Shown: positions 12,023-26,401 of the stretch, in pieces
How positions within the stretch are numbered: position 1 is the first letter of the stretch
Layout of the letters: each line of letters begins with the position of its first letter
From: Acanthochromis polyacanthus
Taxonomy: Eukaryota; Chordata; Actinopteri; Pomacentridae
Length of the DNA: 64,000 nt
Assembly (NCBI RefSeq): GCF_021347895.1
Contig: NC_067113.1
Location: 40,339,474-40,403,473, forward strand
Reading direction: 5' to 3'
Program-made: the position numbers and the translations under genes
The notes under the pieces: generated by a model
Seen by the model: the letters and a program-made list of their open reading frames with translations, nothing else
Database searches by the model: none
What the model was told of the DNA's origin: nothing

Positions 12023-13224
12023 TATGCTTTCACATCAACTGATTACGCCGCGCTGGAAGTGGGCTGAACACCCAAACATGAAACGTAGGCGGCGTAAAGG
12101 CTTGGCTGCATGTTCTTGAGCTTTCACGTGCTATTCTGGTCATGCTATCAGCGGTGTGGAACACGTCCTGTCACTGCCACTCACTTCAGAGGGGTTCAAA
12201 GAAGGTGCTTTCCAGGAGAACTCCAGCCCAATCAGGCAGGAGAAATAACTGTTTGGAGCTGCTCCCAACTATTGCTGTGGTTTCTCTACCCGGCATCTCA
12301 TAATTATGTTTTTTTGGATGTATAAATCCCACTTCCTTAATGCCGGAGTAACTCCCACCATCAATCCTTCAGATGTGATTGGAAACCCTGTGGTGCAACC
12401 AGCTAATTTGCACTCAACTACGCAGTGAGATCAGAAAACAAATGGAGTGTCGTCAAATCGGCACAGGAAAAGAGGGTGTTTCCCCCCGCCGCGTCTTTGG
12501 AATGTTTTGGCTAAACTGAAAGCCATCATTCAAACTCAAATGCCAACATTTGAGGAGACAATGACGGGACAGATAGCAACATCCGGGCCTGGTTTGGGTC
12601 GTGAACACAAGAGGGTTTCTTTTCTACGGGTTGGGCCTCGGTCGCTGCTGAATCTCCCCCTCCTCCATTATGTCCGTGTGCGAGTCTGACGTCCGGCAGC
12701 TTGCATCCCTCACTCCTACCAGAGCCTCCAAGAACATTGCCCTATTCTCCACCATGAAGTCAGGAGTAATGGCAGACAGAGAAGGGGAGAGGAAGAGGGT
12801 ACGCTTTAAACAAAAGAGGTTCTATAAGGTGCCTGAGACTCCAACTGCAAAATGTGCAACTCTGGTGTAAGGAATCCTGTAAAGGGGAAGCTATGATTAT
12901 TATGCAGACTCTAAGATTATTGTTTAATAAGTTGTGATCATATTTGAAAAGAATTATTCACGATTTTATGGGCTGCTGCTAGAGAAAAGACTCCATTAGT
13001 AAATTAAGGAGCTTTGGAGGTACTTTCAGGCAGATTTTATTAACATCAGGCTTGGCTAGCTGGTCCCAGTTTAGTAAAATTAAACTCAGATGATAGACAC
13101 CGAGTTACCAACTTTTGATTTGATGTGGCTTTTTAACAAACAGCTTATTTCCATGTCCAGTAATCTAACAATATCATTCTTATAGAGTCGTGTTTGATGC
13201 TGTTGAGTCCAGTATTCACATTCT
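12023..13224. other. Intergenic DNA without a supported gene
   Basis: Short open frames only (for example 12110-12325 and 12447-12689, plus), none with a recognisable family. No repeat structure stands out. Confidence 0.35.
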
Positions 13225-13755
13225 TTAACCCTCCTGTTGTCTTCATTTACCAAAAAATATTGTTTCCTTGTCTGGGACAAAAAGGCAAAAATTTTAGCAA
13301 AAAAAATTCCCCAAATTTCTAAAAAATTTGCAAAACCTTCAGGAAGAAAATTCCAATAATTCCTTAAAAGTTTAATTTTAAAAAAATGCCCCAAATGTGG
13401 CAAGAGAATGCTTGTAAATATTTAAAAAAAATGAGTAAAATTCTTCCAAAAAAAATCCCCCAAATATCTAAAATGATTCGATATATATATATATCAGTCA
13501 AACTTTGAATATTTTCTTTGAGAACATTCACAAAAAAAATCAACCAAAATCCAGCGAAATTCGCTGGATTTTGGTTGATTTTTTTGTGAATGTTCTTAAA
13601 GGAAATATTTTTAATATCTCTTTTTTCCACCAAAAAATGTTCAGAAATTTCCCTAAGATGTTGAAAATGTGGACATCAGAAGAAAAATTTTTTTTTCCAC
13701 ATCTTCAAACTTTAAAACGGGTAAATTTCGAGCTACAGGACGACACGAGGGTTAA
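13225..13755 (+). mobile_element. TTAA-flanked palindromic MITE (piggyBac-like), copy 1
   Basis: Bounded by TTAA at 13225-13228 and 13752-13755. The left end reads CCCTCCTGTTGTC and the right end GACGACACGAGGG, an imperfect terminal inverted repeat. A central inverted repeat of roughly 38-base arms lies at about 13521-13600, around CCAGCGAAATTCGCTGG. The element is very AT-rich with many poly-A and poly-T tracts and codes for nothing credible. TTAA target sites and CCCT ends are established marks of the piggyBac superfamily; the assignment is inference. Confidence 0.75.
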
Positions 13756-16497
13756 GCTCTGTTTTTGGTTTCCACCACCTCCTGAGGGAAAAATCTGCTA
13801 AATGCTAAAAGGCGCGACATACGGTGAAATTTTGCAGTTCAGCAACAAAAGATAAAGGCGACTGTCAGGCCGAGAAACAATAATCTGATATTCGATTTTG
13901 TGTTTTTTTGCACTTCAACAGACAAACATGGCAGTGGCGCTGAACTTGTCATCAAACTCTCCTCCAGAGAGCTTTTCTTTTCTATAAGAAGTGCTAAAGT
14001 TGAAATATTAGGAAAAAGTCCTCAAGGAACACGATATTTTAAAAAGTAATGTCGGGCAGGGAGGGACACTTAAGCGGCGAGCGGCATAGGTTGGATTTTA
14101 AGTGGGTGAGGTCACATCCTCTGTAATTCACAGTGAGCAAACTTCATGTTGAGTGGGAGTCACTCACATATCTGGACAAGATGATATTTACATCTGTCCC
14201 TTCTCTTCCTGCATGACTGTGAAACGGCAGAGCGTGCACGTAAAATATCGCCCATGTGAGCACGGCATGCGTCTGCAAAAAAAAAAAGAGAGAGTGATGC
14301 TCTTCATGTGAGCAAACAGCTCGATTTCTGTTATATAACTCCGCTGTGGGGGCCCCCTCGTTCTGTTCCAGCAGCAGACTCTTGAAGCTCCCCCAGCTTT
14401 CCTGCTCATTTGCCTCACAACACACAGATGTCTCAGGGCGGTGCAGGAGACCAGGGGGAGGACTGGGCCACGGCCAAGAGGCAGCGGCTGCCTGTCACAA
14501 GTGAACAAGTGTGTGTGGTCAGAGATTAGGGAAGGAAGGACACAAACAAAAATTCCAGCAGAGGAGCTCCTGCGGCAGCTGTGGCTTTCCGAGTGCGAAG
14601 GATGCTGGACAACTGGAGCGACCCCATTGGCCGGCGAGGTCGAGTGGGCGTGCCCCTGGCAGCGACTGGCTTCGTCTGTGCGATCTTAAATGAGAAGAGT
14701 GACAATTCATCAGAGACAGGATGTCCAATAGGAAGACAGATCCCAGGGGTAGATAGAGGGCCTTGCAGCTGGCCACTCAATGACCTTGGATCAAACAAAA
14801 GTTAGTCTTTCTCTCTCTGCTGCTCTCAAACACTCTCTGTGCCCACAGAAAAATGAGGCATTAATCAGCTGCAGAGCGCTGAGCAGTTTCCAGTAAGTCA
14901 TTTTGTGTAAGTTTATTTTAAGCCTATGGGCCTCACTGTTCCACAAATAACATTGCTTTCTTCGTTCATTCACTTCCCTTCGGCTCTGCAACATTTCCAC
15001 TCCTGCACATTTACATTTCCCTCCTGAGAGAGAGGAGGAAATGGGGGGGCCTCGCAATGTGAACCAAAGCTCTTTGAAAGCGGCTCTAGCGAGGCGATAC
15101 GCTCCTTATAAACGGTGAGCAGAGAGGGATTCAGGGGCGGACCGCTGTGGCCTGGACTGTCTGGGAGCTGCCCGGCGTTTTCCTGTGTGTGATGCATGCT
15201 AACCCTGGGCCCCCTCGGCTTCGGCAGCGGCATAAAGAGGCCTCTGTATGGCTGACTCAGCTCCAGACTTAATTCACCTCATTGGTCTCATTGCTCGATT
15301 AAATTCAGCAGGGAGACTTAGGGTCATATTTGCCTCTGAATGTCTCAGGCATTCAAACAGAAGGATGGAAATCAACCTGCTATCAGTATGGAAGTTGAAG
15401 GTTGCCACAACAACGGTCCTGCAGACAGAGAAACAGGCCACAAACTGGAGCCAGACTAAACACATCAATGCACACTGATAAGTACTGTCAGTTTAATAGA
15501 TCTAAGAGGGGGTGGAAAATATTGTTTCTGTGAGGTAACTTCTCTTGTAATGGCTTTGTCTTAAAATTGAAACATTCTGGCAGTCTTGGCCGACCGTGGC
15601 CTCGCAGAACAAACTGTATTTATTCAATTATGTGCAGAAGACAAAGGAAGAGTGTGTGAAATGCAGGAAGCAGAGCCTGTACGGCACGATACGGTTTCGA
15701 AACGACCACTTCACTTCAACCGCAGAGCAATTTCTTGGTCCATCTCAGGCCTGCGTTGAGTTTGCCACCGCAGTTAGCAATGCAAGCACAACAAATAAAC
15801 ACTCTGGGTGATGGCGAAATCCAATATTTCCTCTTGCATGTTGTGTAATTTGGCATTCCAGAGAGCCCAAGAATAAAAGAAGCAAGACAAACAGGGGCAT
15901 GCCAGGCCTATCTGCAGGAAATGCCACGATACGAGCTGGAATGGTGATGATGTGGTCAGGGGTGGGTGACAACATCGTACTCCTCCGGTCCCCTGACGCC
16001 CAGCGTGGCTTTGATCCTGCTTTGGGTGGGGGGTCCAGTGGAGGTCCAGAGGAGCAGAGGAGCCAACCTGCCTGACGGTGCCCTGCCCATTAGCTGGGAT
16101 CGGCATCCACCAGGGCGTTCCTGTCTCTGATCATGCCAAGCGATTTCACATACTGGGCAGCATGGCAGAAATCTCTAACTCAAGTGCAAGAATGGAGACA
16201 AAACGCAGTAATTGGCCAATCTTCTGATACAAAGATGGAATCTGTGTTCATCCCAAGCCTCCTCCTACAAATTAAACAGTTAAAGGACAGAATCCGGCCT
16301 TTTGGAAAATATGCTTTTTTGCTTTCTTGCCAAGCAGTAGGTGAGAAGCAGAGTAACACTGCCTGTGCGATATGAAGCAGCGGTGGTTTAAATTAGCTTA
16401 GCATAAATCTGGCCCCTGTATAAAGATAAAGTCCTACTAAAACCAACACATCTGTAGCTCACTGATTAACTTAATATTTTTTTGATTACAAAGGCTG
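13756..16497. other. Intergenic DNA; unique-looking GC-moderate block at 14.3-15.4 kb
   Basis: No gene is supported. The part at about 14340-15480 is low in simple repeats and GC-moderate, with overlapping short frames on both strands and no family match. It could be conserved regulatory sequence for the flanking cyclin, but sequence alone cannot show that. The part at 15940-16130 has similar character. Confidence 0.3.
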
Positions 16498-17023
16498 GAC
16501 CTCCTGTTTTCTTCATTTACGGACACCGAAAAATATTGTTGCCTCGTCTGAAAAAAATTCTGAAATTCTGAAAAAAAAATTCGCCAAATTCATTTTAAAA
16601 AATTGCTAAATCTTCGGGAATAAAATTCTAAAAATTCTTTAAAAGTTTCCTTTAACATTGTATTTTTTAAAAATCCCCAAATTTGGAAAGAAATACAAAT
16701 TTAAAAATTAAAAAAATAAAAACTGTAAATATTTTTAAAGAATTGAATATAAATCTTCCCAAAAAATCCTAAAAATATCTAAAGTGATACATGTATATCA
16801 GTAAAACTTCTAATATTTTCTTTAAGAACATTTAGAAAAAAATCAACCAAAATCCAGCGATTTTGGTTGATTTTTTTCTAAATGTTCTTCAAGAAACATT
16901 TTTCTAACAGTTATTTTTTCCACCAAAAAAATGTTTCCTAAAAATGTTGAAAATATATATTTTTCCCACATTTTCAAACTTTAAAACGGGCCAGTTTGAC
17001 CCGCAGTACGACAGGAGGGTTAA
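16498..17023 (+). mobile_element. TTAA-type palindromic MITE, copy 2
   Basis: Same family as the copy at 13225. The right end is clear (GACAGGAGGG then TTAA at 17020-17023). The left end is diverged (CCTCCTGTTTTCTTCATTTAC) and lacks the TTAA. The central inverted repeat is kept at about 16827-16890. Confidence 0.7.
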
Positions 17024-17198
17024 AAAAATTGCAGAACACCACATCATGATTTACTTTGGTCGCTGTATGGGTGGAATGAAAAGGAAGCATTAATTAGGGA
17101 GCTTAAGAGATGTTGGTTTTAGGAGGATTTTACCTTGCAACAGAATCAGATAAATTATTTCCAGTGATTATGTTAAAGGTCCGAAATGATAAAATATT

Positions 17199-17216
17199 GG
17201 GGGGGGGGGGGGGGGG
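17199..17216 (+). repeat. Homopolymer run of 18 G
   Basis: An uninterrupted run of 18 guanines. It is prone to slippage and its length may be a sequencing estimate. Confidence 0.9.
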
Positions 17217-20200
17217 TGTATTTTCTGGATGTCATGAATTGAAAGTTTTAAGTCCTGGTCTCACACTTTTCATTCATGCAAGCTGATTTGCTGTCAATCA
17301 AGCACTTAAGAAAGAGTTTTCTTCCTGAAGGGGGCGTGAACAGCAACAGCTCTGCTACGTTTAACGCTACAGAAAGAGAAATTACTCGTTTATATCAAGA
17401 CGACATCCAGGCATTGCACAGCTCATTGTTAAATGAACCATCTTGGCAATATTTTAAGTTGAAAAATGTAAAGACACATTCAGGGGACATGCGAGACTTT
17501 GATTATTTAAAGCGGCACAATATGCAACCCTTATGCTAAGCTAACTAGCTACTAGCCATGTATGTACTATACAGACGTGGGAGTTGTATCAGTGGCTCTT
17601 CAAGGAGCTCAAAGAAGTGAAGGAGTGCTTTACCCAAAACAATTAGTTCCCAAAAATGTTGAAGGTGGAGATTGTGATTCCGGAGAAAAAATGTCGATAT
17701 TTAGCTTATAATATAGCATATTCAGATGGATAGCATATGTCAGATTTACTGTTCTTTTTGCTGTCTCATGCTGGAAAAAAAATAACAGTCGTATGGATCA
17801 GCCTGAGCTACTTTGTTTCCCAGTTACAAAGCTGTGGATGTGTTTTTCTATATTCAGGACACAGAGAGCAGACTGGGAGGAGTTACACACAGAATATGTG
17901 ACAATGTATTGCACTAGAACCGTAATCTTCACCTTTGATTGGCATTCTCTAATTGTTGTTTCAGCATTTTCTCATGCCTTCCCCCCCTTACGCTTACTTC
18001 GGGTGCAGCCCTTTTCAGGTCACAGAGCTCAAAATCCAGTTGAACAGGCTGAGCGTTAATTTAGACACAGAAAGAGAGCGAAAAGCACTTCCACTGCAGA
18101 CAAAACCAGTTGAAAGCAAAACCTGGAGATTAGTCTTAATCAAATAACAAGCTTACAGAACCAGATACCGGGCCTTTGTTGCCACGCTAAGAGCCCCCCC
18201 GAACTATGAGAGGTGGATCAGACTGATCATGATACAACATGCTACACACGCAGAATCATTTCACACTGATGGAAACAGGACATTTGATCCAACTAAACAT
18301 TCCCAAGGACTGCCTTGTTTACCCGTCTATCAGGCTTGTTAATAATAGTTACCGCCCAAGAGAAAACCTTTTCCTCCTTGCCTCCAGCCAATGAAGAGAA
18401 ACTCATCAATTCTTCCCACCAAAAGTCTGGGAGACGGAGCTAATCCTAGTGGTTGTTCATATGTCAGCCGACGGCCCACGCTGGGAAAGGAGGAGTTCCC
18501 AGTGTGCTGCGGCCTGAAGCTGCGATGGTCTGCTTGATCCTGGGCCACAGCTTCCCAGGACCGAGGCCTCGTCCCTGGGGAGTGCTGCCGAAGTTCCGGC
18601 TTTATCAATCTGCATCCTCAGCGCTGCCCATAAGTCCCACTGTGGTGACCTTCAGACCGTTTTCAAACAGAAATATGTGCACAAGTCTTCACATTACACA
18701 GTAATACCTCAGATACCTGTACCTGTGACTGCTTGTCTGTTGCATGGATTGGAAAAAAGCTTGGTACATTCATTCAACATGCATGGTTCCGAGATGATCC
18801 CCTGACTGTTCCTCTCGTGACACTATCAGGTCAACATTTTCATCCGTTATAGACATATTTCACAGAAGACGTTTTGGCTTGAAAAGCACAAATATAACGG
18901 AAAAAATGGAAACGCTATGCAGGTGAGCTAGTTTCAGGGTAGTGGTAATGTGTATGCTGGCTCACAAATAGGACGATGAATGAAACAGAGCTATCAAAAC
19001 ACACACAAAAATATCTGTTTCACCTGTGTTTGTCGAGCTTTAACAAGTTAAAATGTCTGTTGCAGAAAAGGTCTATACTGAGTGAAATTTTCATGTCCCA
19101 CTCAGGTGATTTTCTGACTTTCCCTGCCTGTGACACTGTAACAGCAATATTCCCATCAACCTCTGCTGCATTGTGTTTTTAGGGTATACCATTGCCTGTA
19201 TATAAAGATGGACAAACTGTCTGTAACCTCACCAACTGTTTCCTGAAGAGCAGATTTGAAGCTCAGTGTGGCGACGATGGACATTGCCATCTTGGCAGGA
19301 CCTGACATCTAGTAACTTCCAGTTCATCCAAAAACCAAAAAGCAAAGAGACGGAACATGATTTAAGCTAAGAAAGGCCTGGCATTTTCCTGTGACAACAC
19401 TGACATGTCACTAAAACCTGTCACTTCCTTATTTTGCTTAACTTTAAGTTTTAAAAGAATTTAAATGGGTAACTTGTAGAAAAATCCACCCTTGTACAAT
19501 TGCCATAAACAAGGAAATTATCTACAATGACTAAAACTTTTTTTTTTGCATCAGGCTGTAGACATGTTTAATTCTACTGTATTGTTGGACACTTTTATAT
19601 AGGAATCTATGAAAACTGCCTAGTTGTTGGAGCCAGTCTCAAGTGGACATTAGTAGAACTGCAGTTTTCCAAGTTGGCTTCATTTTTCAGCTCTGGAGGT
19701 TGCCGTTTGCAGCTAATACGCCAATGATAGCATGCTAGACAGCCGAGACTAAGATGTGCCACCTTAAAGAGCTACCTAACAAGCAAAACTTGACATTAAT
19801 TACTCAAATTAATTTTGGCCAGCACTTCATCACACTAAAAAGCGTTTCATTGTTGGTTTGACACCAGAAAAGAGCCTCTGTGTCCTGCTCAGTTCCTAAT
19901 AAATAACTTATGTTAGATTGAAGTTAACATTGCTGTCTTCAAACATTAGCTTAGCAGGCTACGACCACATGTTATGTCTTGGTAGTTAGCAGAAATGTCT
20001 CTAACATTATGCATTTGCTACAGCAGGAAATAGAGTTGTCACAATTGTAAATTGGGAAGGTTTTCTGAGAAAAAGCACAAGTCGTACTTGCGGTTCTTCT
20101 TCGCTAACACCAATGCAGAAGTATTGCTATCTGACATTGCAACAGTTGTTTTGAACATGTGTTGCATCATGGAACACAGTAGGTGAGTTAGACTGGTCTG

Positions 20201-23200
20201 ATTTACACAGAAATTTACTGTAATCAGTAGAGCATCCAGGGGTTTTGTAGCAAACTGCAGATTCTACACATGGGGCTGTTTGGTCAAATCAGTGCATACT
20301 GCTATATAATCATCAGTTTCTAACATAGGAATAATGAATATTGTGCCCGCTGAACAACAGCATGTTAGCGTAGTCGTTGCAAGCATGATAGCACACTGAC
20401 ATTAGCATTTAGCTAATAGCATTGCTGAGAAAACTACAGCCACACAGAAGTCTTGGCATAGTGAGACTTTGGTCCCGTTTCAAACAAGGATGTGTCCTTC
20501 AGTAACATCTTTCAATAGAGTCAGATAACTCCACCCATCCGACTATAAAACTCACATTTATTCCATTCTCATGGAAATCAGCGAAGGGTTGGCTGCTTCC
20601 CCGACAACCTAGGATGTCTTTGTTTCCGAACCTTATATAATCATTGATAACAGGAAGTAGTGAGGCATATGTTATGATTGGAACCACGGCCAGAGCTCAA
20701 GCCCTTGGTCAGGATTCCCACTGTCACTGAGGAAATGAAAGCACAGGGAGGCTATCTTTATGGTTAGCCCATGAAGACATAAATACTCACTGGGAGAAGC
20801 AAGACTTTCAATCGGACTGCAGAAAAAACTGATGACTGGGCAAAGAATGAATTGCACAAGATGAAACTGTCTTATAGGATGATCTCCAAAAGCAGCACAA
20901 AGCCGCTGAGGCGCACACAATGCAGCTTTGGATTCATTCTCTTGACCTGGTAAAGAAAAAAAAAAGCAAACATTCTTGAGGAATGTGTGAAATGTGCAGC
21001 GTGGGAGGAGAAGTTTGACACATGTGGCTGTTTGCTAGACATGAAAAGTTGCCAGGGCTTTCAAGGTGCGCCTCCCCCTTTCCACCCTTTGCAGTCGTGG
21101 CTGTCAAACTGATATGTGTTCTCAGATGTGAAGGGAACTGTATATGTTTGTATTGTGTCGGGTTTCCTGAGTTCAGACTATGGCTAATACAAATATAATC
21201 ATGGCGGACATGATTCCCACATCACACCTTACATTCAACACCATGGATCCGCTCTCCAGAGCCAAATGCAGAACCTATTAGATCAAAACTTAGTGACTCT
21301 TTTGGACTTCTTACTTCACTATGTAAACATCATTACCACACAGAAATGCGCTGTGTCCAAAACTGTCCATAAATCAACCCCTCTATCTAAATGATGTTAA
21401 GAAAAGTATGCAACAATAATTTCTCAACTTGCGCTTTTTCTCTAGCTTTCAACCCCTGCAGTCTATCTGTGCTTCTTTTTGGACGTTTCTGACACGAACA
21501 CGTCTCAGGCTGATGATCTGAAGCCATCTAGTCAGATCCAAGCGCAACATAGCTGTGACACAAAGAGGCCTGAATTTCTGAGGCAAACAGACAGAATATG
21601 AAAGTGAACTAACAGGCTGGTGAAGAGGCAGCAGCTGAGGGCCACGGCAGCAGACTATTGCGGTTCAGCAGAGAGGAACAACAAAGGTATCAATGGCCAA
21701 CAACAGCTGGGCCTGCTTCCTCCAGAGAGCAGCGTTTGATGGATGGGGAACACGATATAGACTTTTCCACTGTGCAGCCAACCAACAGCCTACATGACAT
21801 TTGATAGCTCGGCACACATGTCCAGTCGGGACTAATCGTCTTGACATGACAAACGGAAGTGTCCATATCTAAAAAAAAAAAAAAGAAAAAAAGAAAGAAA
21901 CAAGCTGAACCCGTCCAAGTTGTGAAATGTGCTTGCTTCTCATCTTACAGATAAGAAACACAAATATATGACATTCAGCTGGTTGAGGGAGAATACACAA
22001 GAAGGAGAAAATGATAACACATTCCCTTATGCTAGAATCATTTCCTCCCTCAGGCGCGGTTTCTGCCTCGACAGCGAGCTCACCAGCTGAGAGGATGTAC
22101 TGGGAAATGTGCATCAGTAGCAATGAAACATGAAAATGAGGCTGCATGGGGGCTTTTTCCCTCTTAAGCTGTGACCAGCTCCGAGTAGAGTTCGAGTGTA
22201 GTTTAGCCAGACACCTGACCATTTTAAATGAGCTCTCTGTCCTCAGTTGGCTTATGACAGGAAGCGAAAAAGCTCAGTCATTATTATCACGGTAAATGGT
22301 TTCAGTAGAGGCTCATAGTCATGCACAGTCTTGCAACACACACCCATTTTTGGGCAATCCAGTCAAATCTGACCCGTTTTATTCAACGTATTCCATTTCG
22401 CTCAGATACAGAGCTGCACTAATCAATATTTTTGTGTCAACAATGGATCAGATGACCGTAAGTAACGTTGCAGAGAGAGAAAATCTCACATTTCTCCAGT
22501 TCGCCTCAGCTTTATGAAGTGCATTAGCATCTTTCAGTGTACTGTTTTGATTTACAGCCTGCAAATTACCAACTTGCTACAACGACTGCTAGCCACAGGA
22601 GCCACATTAAAGCAATCAATATCTTTATGTGAACAACGAATCCGATGAGGACGTTTAACGGGAAAGAGGCACTCACAGTGATCACCCCATAGAGATTTAT
22701 CCCACAATTCCTCAGCTCCTAAGTGCTTTATTGAATGCTTTAGCATCTTTTAATGCATTGTTTCGGTTTTGCGGCCCACAAATGAGCAAGTAGCCACTGC
22801 TGCTACCACTACAAGCCGCAGGAGCTGGTGGAAACCACACCAGAGCTAAAAGGGAAGTCAAAACTCGACTTAGATTTACCAGGTGGCAGGAAGCAATGAC
22901 AGAAAGTAATGCTAATGTTGCTGCTGGATGCGTATAGGCACCTGTTTGCTAGTATCCTCACTCCAACAACTGCAGAAGATCGTAACGCGTCGATTTTGGG
23001 TTTGATCCTACTTGTGCCGCTTGAAGCAGCTGAAAAATGATTCAGTGCTTCCTCAAGCTAAAGACGCTCTAACTGCTGTTTCATTGGGGCTTCAAGCGTG
23101 ACTTCAGATTTTGTGCTGTCTGAAAATAAATGAGAAGTTGCTTTAAGACTGCACAAAAATCAGCATGAATTTTATTGCAAGCATCACCCGTCTGTGTCTT

Positions 23201-26200
23201 ATCTGTCGTTCAGGCCACAAGATACTCTACACAGCAAAATCCACAAAGTGTGGAACAGATTTCATCATGGCAACAACACCTATGCTGTGCTGCTGCAGTG
23301 CACAACTTCACAGCTCGGTGCAGGACCTGACAGAGCACTGAGAGTGAAAGCACTCAAAGACTCACTCCAGAGAGAGCAGAGCAGCTCGTCAGACAGATTT
23401 TGCTCAGTCAGTTGTTTTTGCCCACAGACGCTGAGTTGCATCTCGGCCCTGACAGGAACTCTGATGTTCTCACCACCTACAAGCTCAGCGTGACCTTCCG
23501 CTCACAACTGACACCCATTTATCTGTCACTGGTGTGAAGAAACGACAATAGGCAACAGGCAGGCGGACGGGCACGTGCCAACACGCTGAGCACTGCACCC
23601 TCTTTTGACACGGCAAGAACACATGTTTTCCCACACAGGCTTTAGACAGCAAACATGTCCTCACAACTGCTCTCATAGATGATAACAGGGAGGTTTATGT
23701 AATCCTCCGTGTAATCAGAAGATCAGCACACCTCTGTTTTTGTGTTCGACCACCACATAGCAGGAAGCATGGTGGTATGACTGAGCAACCGCCATAAAAG
23801 AGAACGACTGTGCTTTATTAGAACAGAGGTATCCAACAGCTCTGCCCGGGCCATATGCTGAGTGTGAGACTGGCCACAGGGTAGACTTAGGCCTCATTCA
23901 CACATCCACTGCAACCCATTACGCTTTGCTCATGTCGCCACATCAAATAGCTGCTTAAAAACCTAATGGGATTAGTTGTTTCTGCATGCTATCGTCCTGC
24001 TGATGGGATTTTCATCTACAAGATGCACATCTGAACCTGCAGAGGTTTAATCTCATTTCCAGATGTTTCATCCTCTGGCCATTATTCACATGTGCTGGGA
24101 ATTTCAGAGTAATGCCTTGTGGAACTTTACATCATCTGTCTTCAGTGATACATCCGCATTGTGATGCATGCGAGTGTCCACAGACTGGAGAAAGAGTGCA
24201 CTGATTTTAATATTACAAACAGTCGCTGGCTGTGGCTCCTCTGCAGCCCAGAGGTGTAGCCGTTTAGCTTCGCTGTAATGGAACATTGTGTGGGCTGAGA
24301 GCAGCAGAGCTTCCACATGAGAATGCTTTTGCAATGTCATATCATGGAGAACAGGCGCAGTTATCCAGACGGCTTGAGCGGAGGATTGTTCAGCAGATCA
24401 AACAGGCTGGCCTGCGGCGCATTATATCAGATTTCATTTTGAGCTGAGGCCCTTCATTCATTTCTGACATTTACAGTTGGATCGGTGCACCCCTTTCTCG
24501 AGGCCTCTTGGCTCTCAGTCCGCGCTGAGGCCCCATCAGCCACTCTGGAAAAACCCAGTGCATCTGACTTGCATTGCCTGGCTCCACTTGTGTGTTCTGT
24601 TTGGCCCGTGCCGCTGGAGGAGGAGAGCGAGCCAATTACCAGCCGCCGCTCCGAGACCAACATGATGTCATCCTCCTGCTCCGCCATAACAGGCTGCAGA
24701 TGAGAGGGGCTGGGCCTCTCGGCAGCCTTATTCACTTAACAAAAAGCAGGAAAGCATTAAAAAAAATTCAAATGGTATTAAATAACCATGAACATTAACA
24801 TTTTTCTTCATATAAGCTCACTTACTATCCATTAAAGTGGTCCCTAAAGCAGCTCAGGCTGTTCGTAGAGCACCAGACTGGAGATGGCGAAGATAATAGT
24901 TCACTGTTTACCTCATGAGCCGGTGCCTTGTTTGAATAGGACTGATAACAGCTCATGAGAAAACAGTGTCATTGCGTTTTTAAGCCCGTACATTTCACAG
25001 CTGCGAGGCGGAAGTAAAATTTCCGAGGTAGAACTTCTCCTATCAGCACGCCCCACCCTCCAGAAAAATCACCTGTGTTGATACGGTTTGGCCTTTCGTT
25101 TGCCGCGACACTCCCTCATTCCTCGTAAAGCCGCAGCCAGCCAACTGCATCCCCACACATCAAAGGAGAGAGTTTAACAATAACGCTGAGAGCCGCAGAA
25201 AGAACACAGAGATACACTTAGATACAGGCTCATGCACTCGTTCAGACTCCCAGCACACGCTCACAAAACTCTGGAGACCACTTAAGTGCTATCCCAGGAG
25301 GCCACGCATTTCCGAGGAAGTCTTGAAGCCACATCAGAGAATGTGAAGGGGGCCTGTGGGCTGCAACAGATCTCCTCTCATTGCCCAACAAAGTCCGTCT
25401 CCAACGCCCCGCAACCGCACACTGCATATAGACTCTGGGGATGTATAGGCTGAGCTGATAGCAGGCCGCAGCTCCCACTATAAACATGTGGCAGCTTTAA
25501 TTGTTTAGGTACGATTTTATCTCCATGTGAAAAAAGAATCTAGTCAAACAAAACCTTTCAGGAGGAAGAACAAAAGTTTATCAAGAACCTCCAGCGTTCA
25601 CTGGCGTGTAGAGATAGGCTTTGTTTACAGGTAAAACACGCTCCAAGTTATGTGTGAAATGTGCAAACTGTGGGATTATTCAATGATGCCTTTTTTGCTC
25701 ACGCTCACTAGGAAGTCTTACGCAGTAAAATTAGCTCTTCAAGCAAAGAAGACGAATAGGAATACCATCATTTTTGCAGGTATTTAGTCATAAACTCAAA
25801 GTATGAAAGAACCAGCTTAGTTCACCAAAGTCATTACATTTCATCCTCTGGGCTTCATGAATATCCGTGCACAATATCACAGCAATCCATCAAATAGCTG
25901 CTGAGATATTTCTCAAAGCGTTGGACGGACGCTGTCGTCCTTAGAGCCATGCCTCGAGCAGCGTCAGGCCTTGATCGCTCAGCCCCACTAAAACATGAAA
26001 GGTGCAGCTCGCAAAAGCCTCAACCGTCATTTCACAGCACCTTAAATTACACTCATCTCACCGCCTTTCCCATAGCCGAAGATGTATTATCAGGAATATC
26101 TGTTGGTATTTGTTGTGGGAGAGTGAAAAAAGCTTTGACAGTAAATTCCTCTCTAAATCTTGACAAGCCGCGGTTCAGATATGGCTCCGGGGAGGGCGGT

Positions 26201-26401
26201 TAGAGCGAGATCAGGCACTTAGCCTCAGCATGTGGCGGTATAGGAATGAACTTCATACCTTCATAAGGGGGGAAATTATTGGTGTAATAATTTTTCATGA
26301 ATGATTAATGATAACAGAAAGTCAGTGCTGATGTTAAAAAGTAGATGAAGGGGGTCCTGGTGACCTGTGATAAGAAAATGCTTGTACTGTACATACATAT
26401 A
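17217..26401. other. Long intergenic stretch without a supported gene
   Basis: No exon with a recognisable protein was found on either strand across about 9 kb. Blocks at 18.4-18.6 kb and 24.4-24.75 kb are GC-richer and not repetitive. A T-rich tract with (TTTC) character lies at about 21871-21900. Part of the region (19185-19700) is a dispersed repeat, listed separately. Confidence 0.35.
19185..19700 (+). repeat. Dispersed repeat, copy A (family not named)
   Basis: Contains GTATATAAAGATGGACAAAC near its left side and CTGTAGACATGTTTAATTC, GGAGCCAGTCTCAAGTGG, GAACTGCAGTTTTCC and TCTGGAGGTTGCCG to the right. A diverged second copy with the same order of phrases is at about 27480-27650. I recognise it as a common teleost non-coding repeat but cannot give its name or exact ends. 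Confidence 0.55.

Noticed and set aside
24454..24798. Overlapping frames on both strands as a small gene
   Set aside because: Several frames of similar length overlap in GC-moderate DNA; none matches a family and no splice signals bound them.
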